Source: JACVRN01 sp963715565 (GTDB taxonomy: Bacteria > Acidobacteriota > Blastocatellia > Pyrinomonadales > Pyrinomonadaceae). Taken from it: 64,000 bases of DNA. Below are positions 48,477 through 57,768 of this stretch, piece by piece; position 1 is the stretch's first letter, and each line of letters begins with the position of its first letter. The stretch spans positions 2,728,001 to 2,792,000 of the forward strand of contig OY970256.1 of the NCBI GenBank assembly GCA_963715565.1, in the 5' to 3' direction. Below the pieces are notes generated by a model. It saw nothing but the letters and a program-made list of their open reading frames with translations, had not been told where the DNA came from and searched no databases. A program made the position numbers and the translations under genes.

Positions 48477-49763
48477 TTGAGCGAAATCGAACGTGAGGCT
48501 GTGCCTCCGAGACGAGAACCCACTGGCTATGTCGAGCTGTTGCGGCGCAACCGCAACTTTCGGCGGGTGTGGCTCAGCCAGGTCTTGAGCCAGATGGGGG
48601 ATTGGTTCGACACGGTTGCGCTCTATACGATGGTTCTCAACCTGACGGGCTCTGGCCGCGCCGTAGGGCTGGTGCTCGTGGCGCGCTTTCTGCCGAGCGT
48701 CGTGGTCGGGCCGATGTCGGGCGTCATTGCCGACCGCTTTAATCGTCGGACGATCATGATCGTCTCGGACGTGGCGCGCGCCGTCGTCGTCCTTGGCTTC
48801 CTGCTCGTCAGAAGCGCGGACCAGTTGTGGCTCGTTTACGTCCTGACGGTCATACAGCTTGTCTTCTCCACCTTCTTCGAGCCCGCGCGCACAGCCGCCA
48901 TTCCTTCGCTGGTCGAAGGGCGCGATCTTGTCACGGCTAACGCTATCTCGTCGGTGACGTGGTCTGCGATGCTGACGCTGGGAGCGGCCATCGGCGGGCT
49001 CGTTACCGGATGGGTCGGGACGGACGCGGCCTTCATACTCGATTCGCTCACCTATCTAGTGTCGGCGGTGCTTATCATGAGCGTGCGTTTTCCACGCCGC
49101 GCGCCCGAAGTGAAACAGAGATTGACTGTCGGGCGCGCGCTCGGATTAACGCAAACGCTCGAAGGCATCAGCTATGTGCGAAGTCGCCCGCGCGTGCTTG
49201 CTCTACTGATGGTTAAGCCCGCTTGGGGTGTGGGCGGAGGTATCCTTGCGCTCCTGGCTGTCTTTGGTGAAAAGATTTTTCCAGTGGGGCGCAGCGCCGC
49301 CACAGGGATAGGCGTACTGTACGCGGCGCGCGGGATAGGCACGGCCATTGGCCCCGTCGTCGCGCGGCGCTTCTGGGGCGAAACGCGCCAGCACATGCAG
49401 CGCGCCATAGGTCTTTCGTTTCTACTGAGCGGCCTCTTTTACATAGCCTTCGGGAGCGTGACTCATTTCGCGCTGGCGCTCATTGTCCTCGCCATCGCGC
49501 ACATGGGCGGCAGTACCCTGTGGGTCTATTCGACGGTGCTCTTACAGCGCGCCGTCGAAGACCGCTTTCGCGGGCGAGTGTTCGCCGCCGAGCTGGCGCT
49601 GTTGACACTGACCATGGCGGCGTCGAATTATGTAACAGGCGAGCTGCTGGACCGTTTCCACTTCAGCCCGCGCGCCGTCGCCATCGGCATCGGCGTCTTC
49701 TTTTTCCTGCCCGCGCTCATCTGGTTTGCAACCGCGCGCTGGTGGAACGTAAGTAAGGATTGA
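48477..49763 (+). CDS. MFS transporter (MFS_3/enterobactin-exporter-like)
   Basis: A 428-residue integral membrane protein with about 12 predicted TM helices. The N-terminal half has LSQMGDWFDTVALYTM and the MFS loop 2-3 motif GVIADRFNRRTIMIVSD, then FEPARTAAIPSLV. The pattern is that of the EntS/MefA-like branch, which exports siderophores or macrolides; the substrate here is unknown. The likely start is TTG 48477, with GAGG at 48463-48466 at the edge of the repeat. The stop codon TGA lies in the first unit of the family C repeat that follows. Confidence 0.9.
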   Translation: MSEIEREAVPPRREPTGYVELLRRNRNFRRVWLSQVLSQMGDWFDTVALYTMVLNLTGSGRAVGLVLVARFLPSVVVGPMSGVIADRFNRRTIMIVSDVARAVVVLGFLLVRSADQLWLVYVLTVIQLVFSTFFEPARTAAIPSLVEGRDLVTANAISSVTWSAMLTLGAAIGGLVTGWVGTDAAFILDSLTYLVSAVLIMSVRFPRRAPEVKQRLTVGRALGLTQTLEGISYVRSRPRVLALLMVKPAWGVGGGILALLAVFGEKIFPVGRSAATGIGVLYAARGIGTAIGPVVARRFWGETRQHMQRAIGLSFLLSGLFYIAFGSVTHFALALIVLAIAHMGGSTLWVYSTVLLQRAVEDRFRGRVFAAELALLTLTMAASNYVTGELLDRFHFSPRAVAIGIGVFFFLPALIWFATARWWNVSKD

Positions 49764-49817
49764 TTCATCGGTTCATTTCTTCATTGATTCAATGAACCGA
49801 TGAATCAATGAATCAAT
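49761..49817. repeat. Octamer-repeat hairpin, family C, MFS-LOG linker
   Basis: The left arm is TGATTCATCGGTTCATTT and the right arm AATGAACCGATGAATCAATG with AATCAAT. It contains the MFS stop codon and three ATG triplets in the right arm, one of which (49808) opens in frame with the LOG-like gene. Confidence 0.88.
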
Positions 49818-49831
49818 CTTCTAAATTTATT

Positions 49832-50383
49832 ATGAAAATTAAAGTCGGAGTGATGGGGTCTGCGGGCGATACGGTCGGGCCGGATGAAGCGGAGGCTTTG
49901 CGTGAGAAGGCCGAGGCGTTGGGGCAGGCCGTGGCGCGGCGTGGTGTGGTGTTGTTGACGGGTGCGACTACGGGGCTGCCGGAGATGGTGGGGCGTGCGG
50001 CACGCCGCGAGGGCGCGCTGCATGTGGGTATCTCGCCCGCTTCCAATGAGCAGGAGCACGTCGAGCGTTACCAGTACCCGACCGATGCGTGCGACCTCAT
50101 CGTCTACACTGGTTTCGGATTGAAGGGGCGCAACGTGGTGCTCGTGCGCTCGTGCGATATAGTGATTTTCATACGCGGCTCTATGGGCGCGCTCAACGAG
50201 TTTACCATCGCGCACGACGAGGGGCGCGTGATTGGTTGTTTGACGAGGACGGGCGGCGTGGCGGACGAGGCAGAGCGGCTGCTTGAGCTTTTCCATAAAC
50301 AGACGGGCGCGGTCGTGCTCCATGGCGACGACCCCGAAAGATTGCTCGCCGCGTGCGTCGAAGCGTTTGAGCAGATGAGATGA
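49832..50383 (+). CDS. LOG/lysine-decarboxylase-like Rossmann protein
   Basis: A 183-residue protein (MKIKVGVMGSAGD at the start) of the nucleotide-binding Rossmann group that includes cytokinin riboside 5'-monophosphate phosphoribohydrolases (LOG). The segment LLTGATTGLPEMVGRAARREG fits the substrate-binding loop. The family PGGxGTxxE motif is altered to RGSMGALNEF, so phosphoribohydrolase activity is doubtful, although the Glu is kept. ATG 49832 is chosen; ATG 49808 inside the repeat would add eight residues. The stop overlaps the next gene's start by 4 bp (ATGA), so the two are translationally coupled. Confidence 0.82.
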   Translation: MKIKVGVMGSAGDTVGPDEAEALREKAEALGQAVARRGVVLLTGATTGLPEMVGRAARREGALHVGISPASNEQEHVERYQYPTDACDLIVYTGFGLKGRNVVLVRSCDIVIFIRGSMGALNEFTIAHDEGRVIGCLTRTGGVADEAERLLELFHKQTGAVVLHGDDPERLLAACVEAFEQMR

Positions 50384-51039
50384 AGGACGAGCCTCAAAAA
50401 TTGGAGAACGTGGTCAAGGCGCATCGCGTGCGTGTGGACGTGGCGGCAGATGAGCTGTCAAACACTTCGTGGGAAGCGGCGCGGCCCGTCTACCTGACGC
50501 GCTACTGGTCTGGCTCCACGGCTCCGCCGGAGCGTCATGCGGAAGCGCGTCTCATCTGGTCGGAACAATCGCTCGCGGTGCGCTTCTCTTGCAGGCAGAG
50601 AGAGCCGCTCGTCGTCCATCCGACGCCGCAGCTCTTGGAGAAGACTATAGGCTTGTGGGAGCGCGACGTGTGCGAGATTTTCGTCGTGCCGAACGTGCGC
50701 GAGCCTGAGCGTTATTTCGAGTTCGAGGCTGCGCCGACGGGCGAGTGGATAGATTTGGCCTTGCATCTGGGGCCGAAGGGGCGCGAGACAAACTGGCGTT
50801 ATCGTTCAGGGATGACGGCGGGCGTACACCTTGAGGCGGGCGGCTTTCAGCTTGCGATGCGTATCCCGTGGGAGGCTTTCAATCACAAGCCACGGCGCGG
50901 CGAGCGATGGCGCGTCAATCTATATCGCTGCGTGGGCGGCGGACAGGGACGCGGCTACCTTGCATGGCAACCGACGCGCACGGAGCAACCAAACTTCCAC
51001 GTCCCCGAAGCTTTCGGCTGGCTGCACTTTGAGGATTAA
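50380..51039 (+). CDS. Carbohydrate-binding family 9-like (CBM9/DOMON) protein
   Basis: A 219-residue, beta-rich protein. Segments such as SWEAARPVYLTRYWSG, AEARLIWSEQSLAVRF, ERDVCEIFVVPN, RYFEFEAAPTGEWIDL and MRIPWEAFNHKPRRGERWRVN follow the CBM9-like/DOMON pattern seen in many bacterial hypothetical proteins. No signal peptide is visible, unusual for a carbohydrate-binding module, so it may be cytoplasmic or its ligand may differ. It overlaps the LOG-like gene by 4 bp. A composite palindromic repeat follows and may act as the transcript end. Confidence 0.8.
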   Translation: MKDEPQKLENVVKAHRVRVDVAADELSNTSWEAARPVYLTRYWSGSTAPPERHAEARLIWSEQSLAVRFSCRQREPLVVHPTPQLLEKTIGLWERDVCEIFVVPNVREPERYFEFEAAPTGEWIDLALHLGPKGRETNWRYRSGMTAGVHLEAGGFQLAMRIPWEAFNHKPRRGERWRVNLYRCVGGGQGRGYLAWQPTRTEQPNFHVPEAFGWLHFED

Positions 51040-51048
51040 TAAATCGTT

Positions 51049-51253
51049 TAGCCCCGCAAGGGGCGAAAGATAATAGCCCACGGCGTGAGCCGTGGGGACA
51101 AGCGACGAATAAAAATTGAGAGCCCCTGAAAGGGGCGAAAGATGTTCACGTCCGAATTTCTTTCGCCCCTTTCAGGGGCTCTCAATTTTTTTGAATGCTG
51201 CTGATTCCCACGGCTCACGCCGTGGGCTACTTTATGCCGCCCCTGCCGGGGCT
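51049..51253. repeat. Composite palindromic element, copy 3 (five hairpins)
   Basis: In order: TTAGCCCCGCAAGGGGCGAA; AGCCCACGGCGTGAGCCGTGGG (read as two parts); a central hairpin with arms GAGAGCCCCTGAAAGGGGCG and its complement, spaced by about 20 bp; CCCACGGCTCACGCCGTGGG; and GCCGCCCCTGCCGGGGCT. The same five-hairpin plan as copies 1 and 2, here between converging genes. Confidence 0.88.
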
Positions 51254-51318
51254 GGAAACAAGTTATGGTCAACTGCTATCTGCTATAGGCCATGAGTGCC
51301 CGAAAATCCATGTCTCTT

Positions 51319-51753
51319 TTATTCCGCCGTCATCGTTTCCAGACTTTTTATATAGCGTGCGCGGTCGCCTTCGTCCATCTCCATAATCCGCATCCCGACC
51401 AGGTAGCCTTTCTCCTCTTCCTCTGCTTCAAGCTTTTCGTAGCGCACGGCGATGGCGTACAGGACGATGGGGCCGTCCTGATGCTCTAAGAGAATTTCGA
51501 GCGTGCGGCCCTCAGTAAGATAAACGTCATTGATGCGAATGGCGGGCAGCATCAGGGCCAGCCCAGATGCGCTGACGTCGCGCGTGAAGCCGGAAAGCAC
51601 ACCTCCCGTGGGCCGTCGCGCGCCGTTCGGAGATTTGCGCGCCTCCAGTGGCGACACGCTGACAGGCCAGCGCACTCTGTATCTGGGAGTGCGGCGACGA
51701 TTGCCCACATACTCTCGCAGTCGGGCGGCGATGGTACGTATCAGCTCCGGCAT
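51319..51753 (-). CDS. PilZ-domain protein (c-di-GMP receptor)
   Basis: A 144-residue protein with the PilZ c-di-GMP-binding signatures: the RxxxR element in NRRRTPRYRVRWPV and the [D/N]xSxxG element in TRDVSASGLAL. The rest is a short beta-barrel ending in a helical tail. It probably reads c-di-GMP levels, which the HD-GYP/GGDEF protein 4 kb away could set. The 290 bp upstream to the next gene carry nothing I recognise except its promoter region. Confidence 0.9.
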   Translation of the reverse strand: MPELIRTIAARLREYVGNRRRTPRYRVRWPVSVSPLEARKSPNGARRPTGGVLSGFTRDVSASGLALMLPAIRINDVYLTEGRTLEILLEHQDGPIVLYAIAVRYEKLEAEEEEKGYLVGMRIMEMDEGDRARYIKSLETMTAE

Positions 51754-52043
51754 ACAAATTAAACCTCAATCGTGCGCCGTCACGATGCCGGGACGCGCAC
51801 GCGGGGGTTTCGGTTCGGTGAAGAAGTATTAGAGCTTTACAAAAGCGGGGGCCATGAACACACGCACGAGGAGAAGGACACGCGCAGCCTCTGAGTGGTG
51901 AGAACTCTTTTTAAAATCCCTTCTCCGGAAAACGCCTCCGGTCCGAGCCGTGGGAGAAAGCAAAAGAAGCGTCAGCGTTTATTGTAAACACTTGCGGCGA
52001 GCGAGCGCAATAGAGAACACGTGCCGCCGCCAACAAAATCCAC

Positions 52044-53930
52044 TCAACGCGGCCCGGCGGCAGGAGCTAACAGCTCAATGGTCTCGCGCCCGTTCGGCTG
52101 CAAGGAGACCTGTCGTGCGCTTGCGCTCCGTGCGCGGACGAAAGCCTCGTTGACGCTCGCGCGTTCGACCGGCGTGAGCGTCATGATCAGATAGGAGCCC
52201 GGCGCAGCCGTGATGCTGAACGCGCCGTCCGTGTCCGTCAAATCGAAAAGATAGCTGGCGACGAAACGCCAGCGCGCGGGGTCGGCGGGCACAAGCATCA
52301 CGCCCATGCCACGCGCGGGCTTTCTGTCTTCGGAGGAAACGACGCGGCCCGTCAATTGCGCCGTGTCGCTCGCAAGCGTGACGCGCACGTTCTGGATGTT
52401 GGCTCCCGACCCGATTTTCAGAGTGTCGCGCAGCAGGTCGGTCGAGCCCGCCGTCATGGCCTTGATGTAATATTTGCCGCTTGGCTCAACCAATCGCAGC
52501 GAGAACTCGCCCGCCGGAATCGCGTCTATGGTAAACCCGCCGTCGGAGCGTACAGACCCGTACTTATCCATCAGAGGGTTGCCGTTGGGCGTGGAAAGCA
52601 GGAAGGCCGTTTGTGGGGGGAATTTGCCGCCTTCGACCACGACCGTGCCCTGAATGCGCCCGCCTTCGCTCAGCTCTATGACGACATTAGAGAGGTCGCC
52701 GCCCGAGACCGTGAACTCCTGCTGGCGGCGCACGAGCTGTAGCCTTCGAGCGATTCTAGGGGGTTGAGGATTTCGCTGCGACTCTTCACTATCCGGAGGC
52801 GCAGCATCTGTCTCATCCATGCCGATAGCAGAAGGCTCGACCGTAATCACGTAAGTCCCGTCCGGCACATCCGGGAACGTCCAGCGCCCGTGTTCGTCTG
52901 CTTGCGCGGTCGGGCCGGATTCTAAAAACGGAATCAGCGAGAGGTTTCCGCTCTTCGGCTGAATGCTCAGGCGGGCGGGAACCGGCATGCGTCCCTGACG
53001 GGTCACGACCGTCCCCGAAACGGTGTACATGGGGCGCTCAATGAAGGTCACGTCAACGCCGTTGACTTCCTGTCCGGCCTCGACTTTCAAGACGGTCGCG
53101 GCACGCAGGCTCGTCTGATTCTGGTAGTAACTGGTGTTGAGCGCATCGCTGCCGAACATGCCCCTGAGAAACGCGAAACCGTCGTCGTCTTTGTCTGCGC
53201 GCGTGTTGATTTCCGTCGCGCCGACGACGTATTCGCCCGGCGGAAGCCCCGCGACGCGATACATGCCGCGATCATCAGTTCGCAAGCTGATAAAAGCTGT
53301 CGGATTAATACTCAGTAGGAAGCGCACGAAGCGCCCGTCCTTTTTACGGAGCAGGATAACCTGCGCGTTGGTCGCGAGGTCTCCGTCCGAGTAGGTGACG
53401 CGGCCCGAAATGACGCCGCCGCGCCGCGCCTTGACCTGAACCTCTACGTTGTTCGTGCCGTTGACTGTGATGGGGTCGAACTCTGCCCTCATCTGTGCCA
53501 GCGCGCTCTTTTCGTCCAGCTTCTCTTCCATATCTGCATAACTAAACGGCGTGATAATGCCGGGCGAATCAATCGCCACGACGTAGCTGCCCGCCGAGAC
53601 TTCCGTGATGCTGAACTCGCCGCGCTCGTCCGTCACCCCCTTTTTTTCCCTCACCCCTTGGCCATCTACTCTGAGCAGCATGACGCTCGCGCGTCGCACG
53701 GGCCGATTGTTGTCTTCGTAGACGACGCGCCCGCGCACAACGGAGCGTGCGCTCGCTTTCGCCTGCTCTTTTGTATCCTGCGCGGGCGCGGGGGGCGCGG
53801 CGATCACGCTGTCGTCATCTCCCTGCGCCCGCACAGAGATGACGTAGACGAAACAGAGCAGGCAGAGCGCTAGGGTCAAGCGCAGGGGCTGGCGCGTCCG
53901 TAGTAATCTGTGGGGGAGCGAGGAATTCAT
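52044..53930 (-). CDS. Secreted protein with several carboxypeptidase-regulatory-like (CarboxypepD_reg) domains
   Basis: A 628-residue protein starting at ATG 53930, with AAAGGAA about 10 bases before it. The signal peptide (LTLALCLLCFVYVISVRAQG) is followed by tandem beta-sandwich repeats of the carboxypeptidase-regulatory type: VRGRVVYEDNNRPVRRASVML, then GVISGRVTYSDGDLATNAQVI, VSGTVVTRQGRMPVPARLSI, RIQGTVVVEGGKFP and LTGRVVSSEDRKPARGMGV (each shortened to fit). Each is followed by GEFSITEV- or RGMYRVAGLPPGEYVV-type strands. Such proteins are typical extracellular or outer-membrane-associated proteins of Acidobacteriota and Bacteroidota; the function is unknown. It may be cotranscribed with the 54072 gene. 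Confidence 0.9.
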   Translation of the reverse strand: MNSSLPHRLLRTRQPLRLTLALCLLCFVYVISVRAQGDDDSVIAAPPAPAQDTKEQAKASARSVVRGRVVYEDNNRPVRRASVMLLRVDGQGVREKKGVTDERGEFSITEVSAGSYVVAIDSPGIITPFSYADMEEKLDEKSALAQMRAEFDPITVNGTNNVEVQVKARRGGVISGRVTYSDGDLATNAQVILLRKKDGRFVRFLLSINPTAFISLRTDDRGMYRVAGLPPGEYVVGATEINTRADKDDDGFAFLRGMFGSDALNTSYYQNQTSLRAATVLKVEAGQEVNGVDVTFIERPMYTVSGTVVTRQGRMPVPARLSIQPKSGNLSLIPFLESGPTAQADEHGRWTFPDVPDGTYVITVEPSAIGMDETDAAPPDSEESQRNPQPPRIARRLQLVRRQQEFTVSGGDLSNVVIELSEGGRIQGTVVVEGGKFPPQTAFLLSTPNGNPLMDKYGSVRSDGGFTIDAIPAGEFSLRLVEPSGKYYIKAMTAGSTDLLRDTLKIGSGANIQNVRVTLASDTAQLTGRVVSSEDRKPARGMGVMLVPADPARWRFVASYLFDLTDTDGAFSITAAPGSYLIMTLTPVERASVNEAFVRARSASARQVSLQPNGRETIELLAPAAGPR

Positions 53931-54071
53931 GACGAGAGTTCCTTTCTTAAAGCTCATCAAGCGCGTCGGAAGTGTTTACAGAAAGAGAAGTCTAAAGAGC
54001 ACACGCAAAGAGAGAGAGCTTGACGGCAAGGGCGGCCTTGCGTGCAAAGAGACGCGCTCGCCTACGTGGCG

Positions 54072-54902
54072 CTACTTCTTCGGGGGCGAGGGCGTGTAGG
54101 GCTTGCCGCCCGTGTCGGCGGCCTTGATGCCGGTCGGGTCCATAAAGAACGAACGCCTGCCTGTGCGACCGTACACGGCAGGCTCGGCCCCAGCCGTGTA
54201 GCTCTTGCCGTCTGCCCCGAGCGTGACGCGGAAACGATAGCCGGTCGAGTCCGGGGTCAGGACATCCGGCGGGAGGAGCTTTTCTTTAATGAGCGTCTGG
54301 AGATCTGCGAACTGTCCCTTGTGCTGCTGGCTGTAGACGAGCTGCGCGCTGGCGATGCGTACCAGCATCCCTTCCGCTTCCTGCTCGTGCGTTTCGATGC
54401 GGAGCTGGAAGAAATATTTCCCGCCCTCGCGTTTGACAGCTTTCTCCACCTCGTCGTTAAAGGTAATGAACCACGAGCCGGAGACGCGGCGCAGTTGAAC
54501 TTCCAGGGGCGGCGTGCCCGGCGCGTCCTCAAGGAGCTTGACGAAAACAGAGGCGCGGTCGCCGCTTACCTGTTCGCCCGTCACCTGAATCTTGTCCGCA
54601 CCTATAGCCATCTTTTCAAAATCAGGCTTGAGCTCGTCCATCTCCGCCTGCGTCAAGCCTTCGACCGCCGGACGAAACGCGCTCATCATCAAGGCATCGC
54701 GAAAACGTCTTTCGTTGAGCGCCTTGTAGAACTGGCGCACGGCCTCCGAGGGCGTCCCCGCTGCGGTAGTGGGAGCGGTCGCAGAAGTTTTCGGAGTCTG
54801 AGCGTAGAGGCTTGTCCAAGCGCCGACGAGGAGGACGAAGGCCAGTGAGCTTAACAGGAAGCGCGTCGCAGGAATGACGAGCGCGGGTTTCAGTTGGTGC
54901 AT
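54072..54902 (-). CDS. Secreted protein with DUF4878-like N-terminus and pilin-like C-terminus
   Basis: A 276-residue protein with a signal peptide (ATRFLLSSLAFVLLVGAWTSLYAQ, shortened). The first half (PSEAVRQFYKALNERRFRDAL) resembles DUF4878/SnoaL-like cystatin-type domains that follow lipoprotein signals. The C-terminal part (ASAQLVYSQQHKGQFADLQTL, then GYRFRVTLGADGKSYTAGAEP and RSFFMDPTG) looks like the globular head of type II/IV pseudopilins found in Acidobacteriota, but without the N-terminal methylated helix. The stop is 141 bp from the regulatory-domain gene. No enzymatic motif is seen. Confidence 0.75.
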   Translation of the reverse strand: MHQLKPALVIPATRFLLSSLAFVLLVGAWTSLYAQTPKTSATAPTTAAGTPSEAVRQFYKALNERRFRDALMMSAFRPAVEGLTQAEMDELKPDFEKMAIGADKIQVTGEQVSGDRASVFVKLLEDAPGTPPLEVQLRRVSGSWFITFNDEVEKAVKREGGKYFFQLRIETHEQEAEGMLVRIASAQLVYSQQHKGQFADLQTLIKEKLLPPDVLTPDSTGYRFRVTLGADGKSYTAGAEPAVYGRTGRRSFFMDPTGIKAADTGGKPYTPSPPKK

Positions 54903-55021
54903 AAATATCCTTCGATGGCTGACGTAAAAGTGAGGCGCGCTCCGTCTCTTGAGTCTTGCCTGAAAAGAGAGCGCGCCTCAGCTTGAGAAGCGTCAAAAGC
55001 TATAAATGTTGCCGCCCGAGT

Positions 55022-57445
55022 TTATTTAAATGACCTCGGCGGCGGCGGCGGCCCGGCGTCGGCACGCGCACGGCCCGAGAGCAGCCACTCGCGCCCGACT
55101 ATATAGAGCAAGGCGGTGATGATGATAAACGGAATCAGCGCCAGCACGTCGGACCACGGCCCCTCGAAGACAGGGTTGTGTGCTTTCGCCCAGTGCTCAA
55201 AACCGTCCAGCCTCTCCTTGAGCGGGATATTCAGGAACGCGAAGAGGACGCCCGCCAGCGCGCCGCCCGCGATGTAGCCCGAAGCCAGCAACACGCCCTG
55301 GCTCTTATCGCTTTCGGCGACGAGCTGTTCTTCGCTCATATTCTTTTTCGCAAACTTGCGCGCCAGATACCTGTCCACCGCCCAGCGCACGAGACCTCCG
55401 ACCAAAATCGGCGAAGAGGTCGAGAGCGGCAGGTACACGCCCACCGCAAACGCGAGCGACGGGATGCCCGATAATTCGAGCACAACCGCGATAAAGACGC
55501 CCAGCAAGACAAGTCCCCACGGCAGCTCGCGGCTCAGTATGCCCTTGATGATATAGGACATCAGGGTCGCCTTCGGTGCTGTGTACTTGGTCACGCTTGA
55601 GGTCGAGCCGTCCGCGTTAGTCCGCTTATCGTAAATCCCGTTGATGCCGGGGTCGGAGAGATAAACGGGCACGCCCTGGTCGTTGACAAGGTAACGTCCG
55701 GCAGGCCCGTGTTCGGGCGTGGTCTTGTGCCAGACGTAGTATTGATTAGAGTCCGTGGCGGCCTCCGGGCCTTGCAGCCCCTCGCGTTTGGCCGCGCCGC
55801 CAGACTGCTCATACTCGCTCGGGTTGGCGCGGAAATCCGCGGGGAAGCTGAAATCTTTGTTCTGCGCTATGGGCATGTAGACGGTGCTCGACTGGTTCAT
55901 CTGCAAGAGAATGGGCCCCAGCACGAGCGCAGAGGCCAGAGCGCCTACGAGGATGGCTATCTGCTGGTACTTCGGCGTTGCGCCGACTAGAAAGCCCGTC
56001 TTCAAATCCTGCGACGTTGTGCCGCCGTTTGAAGCGGCGATGCAGACAATCGCTCCCACCGAAAGCGCCGTCACGTAGTAGAGCGGCGCGGTCCAGCCGA
56101 TAATCAGAAAGACCAGACAGGTCAGCAGCAGTGTCGCGACCGTCATGCCCGAGATAGGATTCGAGCTTGAGCCGATTTCGCCCGTCAGACGCGACGACAC
56201 GGTAACGAACAGGAAACCGAAGGCGATGATTAAAAGCGCCCCCAGAAAATTCATGTTGAGCGAGCGGAACAGCATGATCGCCAGAACCAGAAAGATGATT
56301 CCGCCGATGACGAACTTCATGGACAGGTCCTGGTCCGTGCGCGGCACGTTCGCGCCGGTCTCGCGCGTGCCCCGCAGGTCAGCAAGCCCGCCTTTCAACC
56401 CATGCCAGATGATGGGGAGCGAGCGGACAAGGCTGATGATGCCGCCCGCTGCGACCGCGCCCGCGCCTATGTAGAGGATGTAGGCTTTCTGAATCTGCGA
56501 CACGCTCATGTCGCTGATGAGGTGTGCAGTTTCGGGGGCCAGCGGCGCGGCCAATCCTGCGCCGAAATATTTAATCGCGGGAATCAGCACGAGGTAAGAG
56601 AGCACGCCGCCCGCCGCCATAATCGAAGAGATGCGCGGGCCTATGATGTAGCCAACGCCGAGGAGCGCCGGGTTGTTCTCTATAGACACGGAACCGGCTT
56701 CGAACGGACGCCCGAAAACTTTCGTCGGATACTCTTTCCACGTCTTGAAAATCTGTTCCAGCGCGTAAAAGATAAATCCTACACCGAAGCCCGCGAGGAT
56801 GGTCTTGCCGCCCGTCTGCGCAGCTTCCTGCGTGTCAGCGCCAAGCTCTTCGCGCGCGTGTATGGCGGCGGCGCGTGATTCGTCGCTTGCTCCCGCCTTC
56901 AACACTTCGGCGCAGGCCGTGCCTTCCGGATATTTGAGAATGCCGTGCTGTTCGACTATGAGCGCGCGACGCAAAGGAATCATCATCAGGATTCCGAGAA
57001 GACCGCCGAGCACGGCGACGAGCATGACGCGCGTGAACTCAAGGTCGAAGCCCAGAATCATGATCGCGGGCATGGTGACGCCGATGCCGAAGGCGATTGA
57101 TTCTCCGGCCGAGCCCGCGGTCTGGACGATGTTGTTCTCAAGAATGGTCGCGTCTCTTAAACCTAACTTCGAGAGCACGCGAAAGAGCGTGATGGAAATC
57201 ACGGCCACGGGGATTGACGCGCTCACCGTCAGCCCGACTTTGAGTACCAGATAGAGACTCGACGCGCCGAAGACGATGCCGAGCAGCGTGCCGATAATCA
57301 AAGGCAGCGGCGTCAGCTCGCGCAGCTTTGCGTTGGCCGGAATGTAAGGCCGGAATGAAGCGGCCAAAGGATTGGACGGCTCGGCCCCGACAATATCAGG
57401 ATACTCGTTAGTTGGCTTGGTAACCTCTACGATTCCACCGGACAT
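55022..57445 (-). CDS. OPT-family oligopeptide transporter
   Basis: An 807-residue membrane protein of the oligopeptide transporter (OPT) superfamily, with about 14-16 TM helices. Typical segments are RELTPLPLIIGTLLGIVFGASSLYL (in part), ATILENNIVQTAGSAGESIAFG, EGTACAEVLKAG and SNGGTTSQDLKTGFLVGATP. The last two belong to the EfeU/YgiS-type prokaryotic OPT proteins. It probably imports short peptides or a peptide-like metal chelate by proton symport. A large extracytoplasmic insert lies near residues 570-650. The start is ATG 57445, chosen for the strong GGAGGTGG just upstream; the longer frame to 57538 has no signal. Peptide uptake would fit with the secreted M14 and M28 peptidases encoded nearby. 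Confidence 0.93.
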   Translation of the reverse strand: MSGGIVEVTKPTNEYPDIVGAEPSNPLAASFRPYIPANAKLRELTPLPLIIGTLLGIVFGASSLYLVLKVGLTVSASIPVAVISITLFRVLSKLGLRDATILENNIVQTAGSAGESIAFGIGVTMPAIMILGFDLEFTRVMLVAVLGGLLGILMMIPLRRALIVEQHGILKYPEGTACAEVLKAGASDESRAAAIHAREELGADTQEAAQTGGKTILAGFGVGFIFYALEQIFKTWKEYPTKVFGRPFEAGSVSIENNPALLGVGYIIGPRISSIMAAGGVLSYLVLIPAIKYFGAGLAAPLAPETAHLISDMSVSQIQKAYILYIGAGAVAAGGIISLVRSLPIIWHGLKGGLADLRGTRETGANVPRTDQDLSMKFVIGGIIFLVLAIMLFRSLNMNFLGALLIIAFGFLFVTVSSRLTGEIGSSSNPISGMTVATLLLTCLVFLIIGWTAPLYYVTALSVGAIVCIAASNGGTTSQDLKTGFLVGATPKYQQIAILVGALASALVLGPILLQMNQSSTVYMPIAQNKDFSFPADFRANPSEYEQSGGAAKREGLQGPEAATDSNQYYVWHKTTPEHGPAGRYLVNDQGVPVYLSDPGINGIYDKRTNADGSTSSVTKYTAPKATLMSYIIKGILSRELPWGLVLLGVFIAVVLELSGIPSLAFAVGVYLPLSTSSPILVGGLVRWAVDRYLARKFAKKNMSEEQLVAESDKSQGVLLASGYIAGGALAGVLFAFLNIPLKERLDGFEHWAKAHNPVFEGPWSDVLALIPFIIITALLYIVGREWLLSGRARADAGPPPPPRSFK

Positions 57446-57580
57446 GGAAACCACCTCCGACAAATTTTTTAACGGGGAGCGAATGGGGTTCGAATCGCCT
57501 GTTACTTTACACGGCAGAAGCGTCAGAGAGCAAGTCAATCTACATCAAAAATCAGGTGGCGGGTCAGTTTGAAATCGAAC

Positions 57581-57668
57581 TCACCGCCGAGGCGCAGAGA
57601 GCGCGGAAGGGGCGCAGAGAGTTGAATTTCTCCGCGCCCCCTCTGCGCTCTCTGCGCCTCGGCGGTGA
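57581..57668. repeat. Inverted repeat of GCGCAGAGAG-type sequence
   Basis: The left arm begins TCACCGCCGAGGCGCAGAGA and the right arm ends TCTCTGCGCCTCGGCGGTGA, with a purine-rich strand throughout. Arms are about 40 bp with a few mismatches and the loop about 8 bp. It sits between the divergent OPT and M14 genes. Confidence 0.88.
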
Positions 57669-57768
57669 AAGCTTTGATGCGAATCCGCTTTTGGAATAAA
57701 CTGCTCAAGCCTTTTCCCCTTCGAGCCACAAGCTTTTTCGGATTGAACCTGTACGGAGTAACTAAGGG

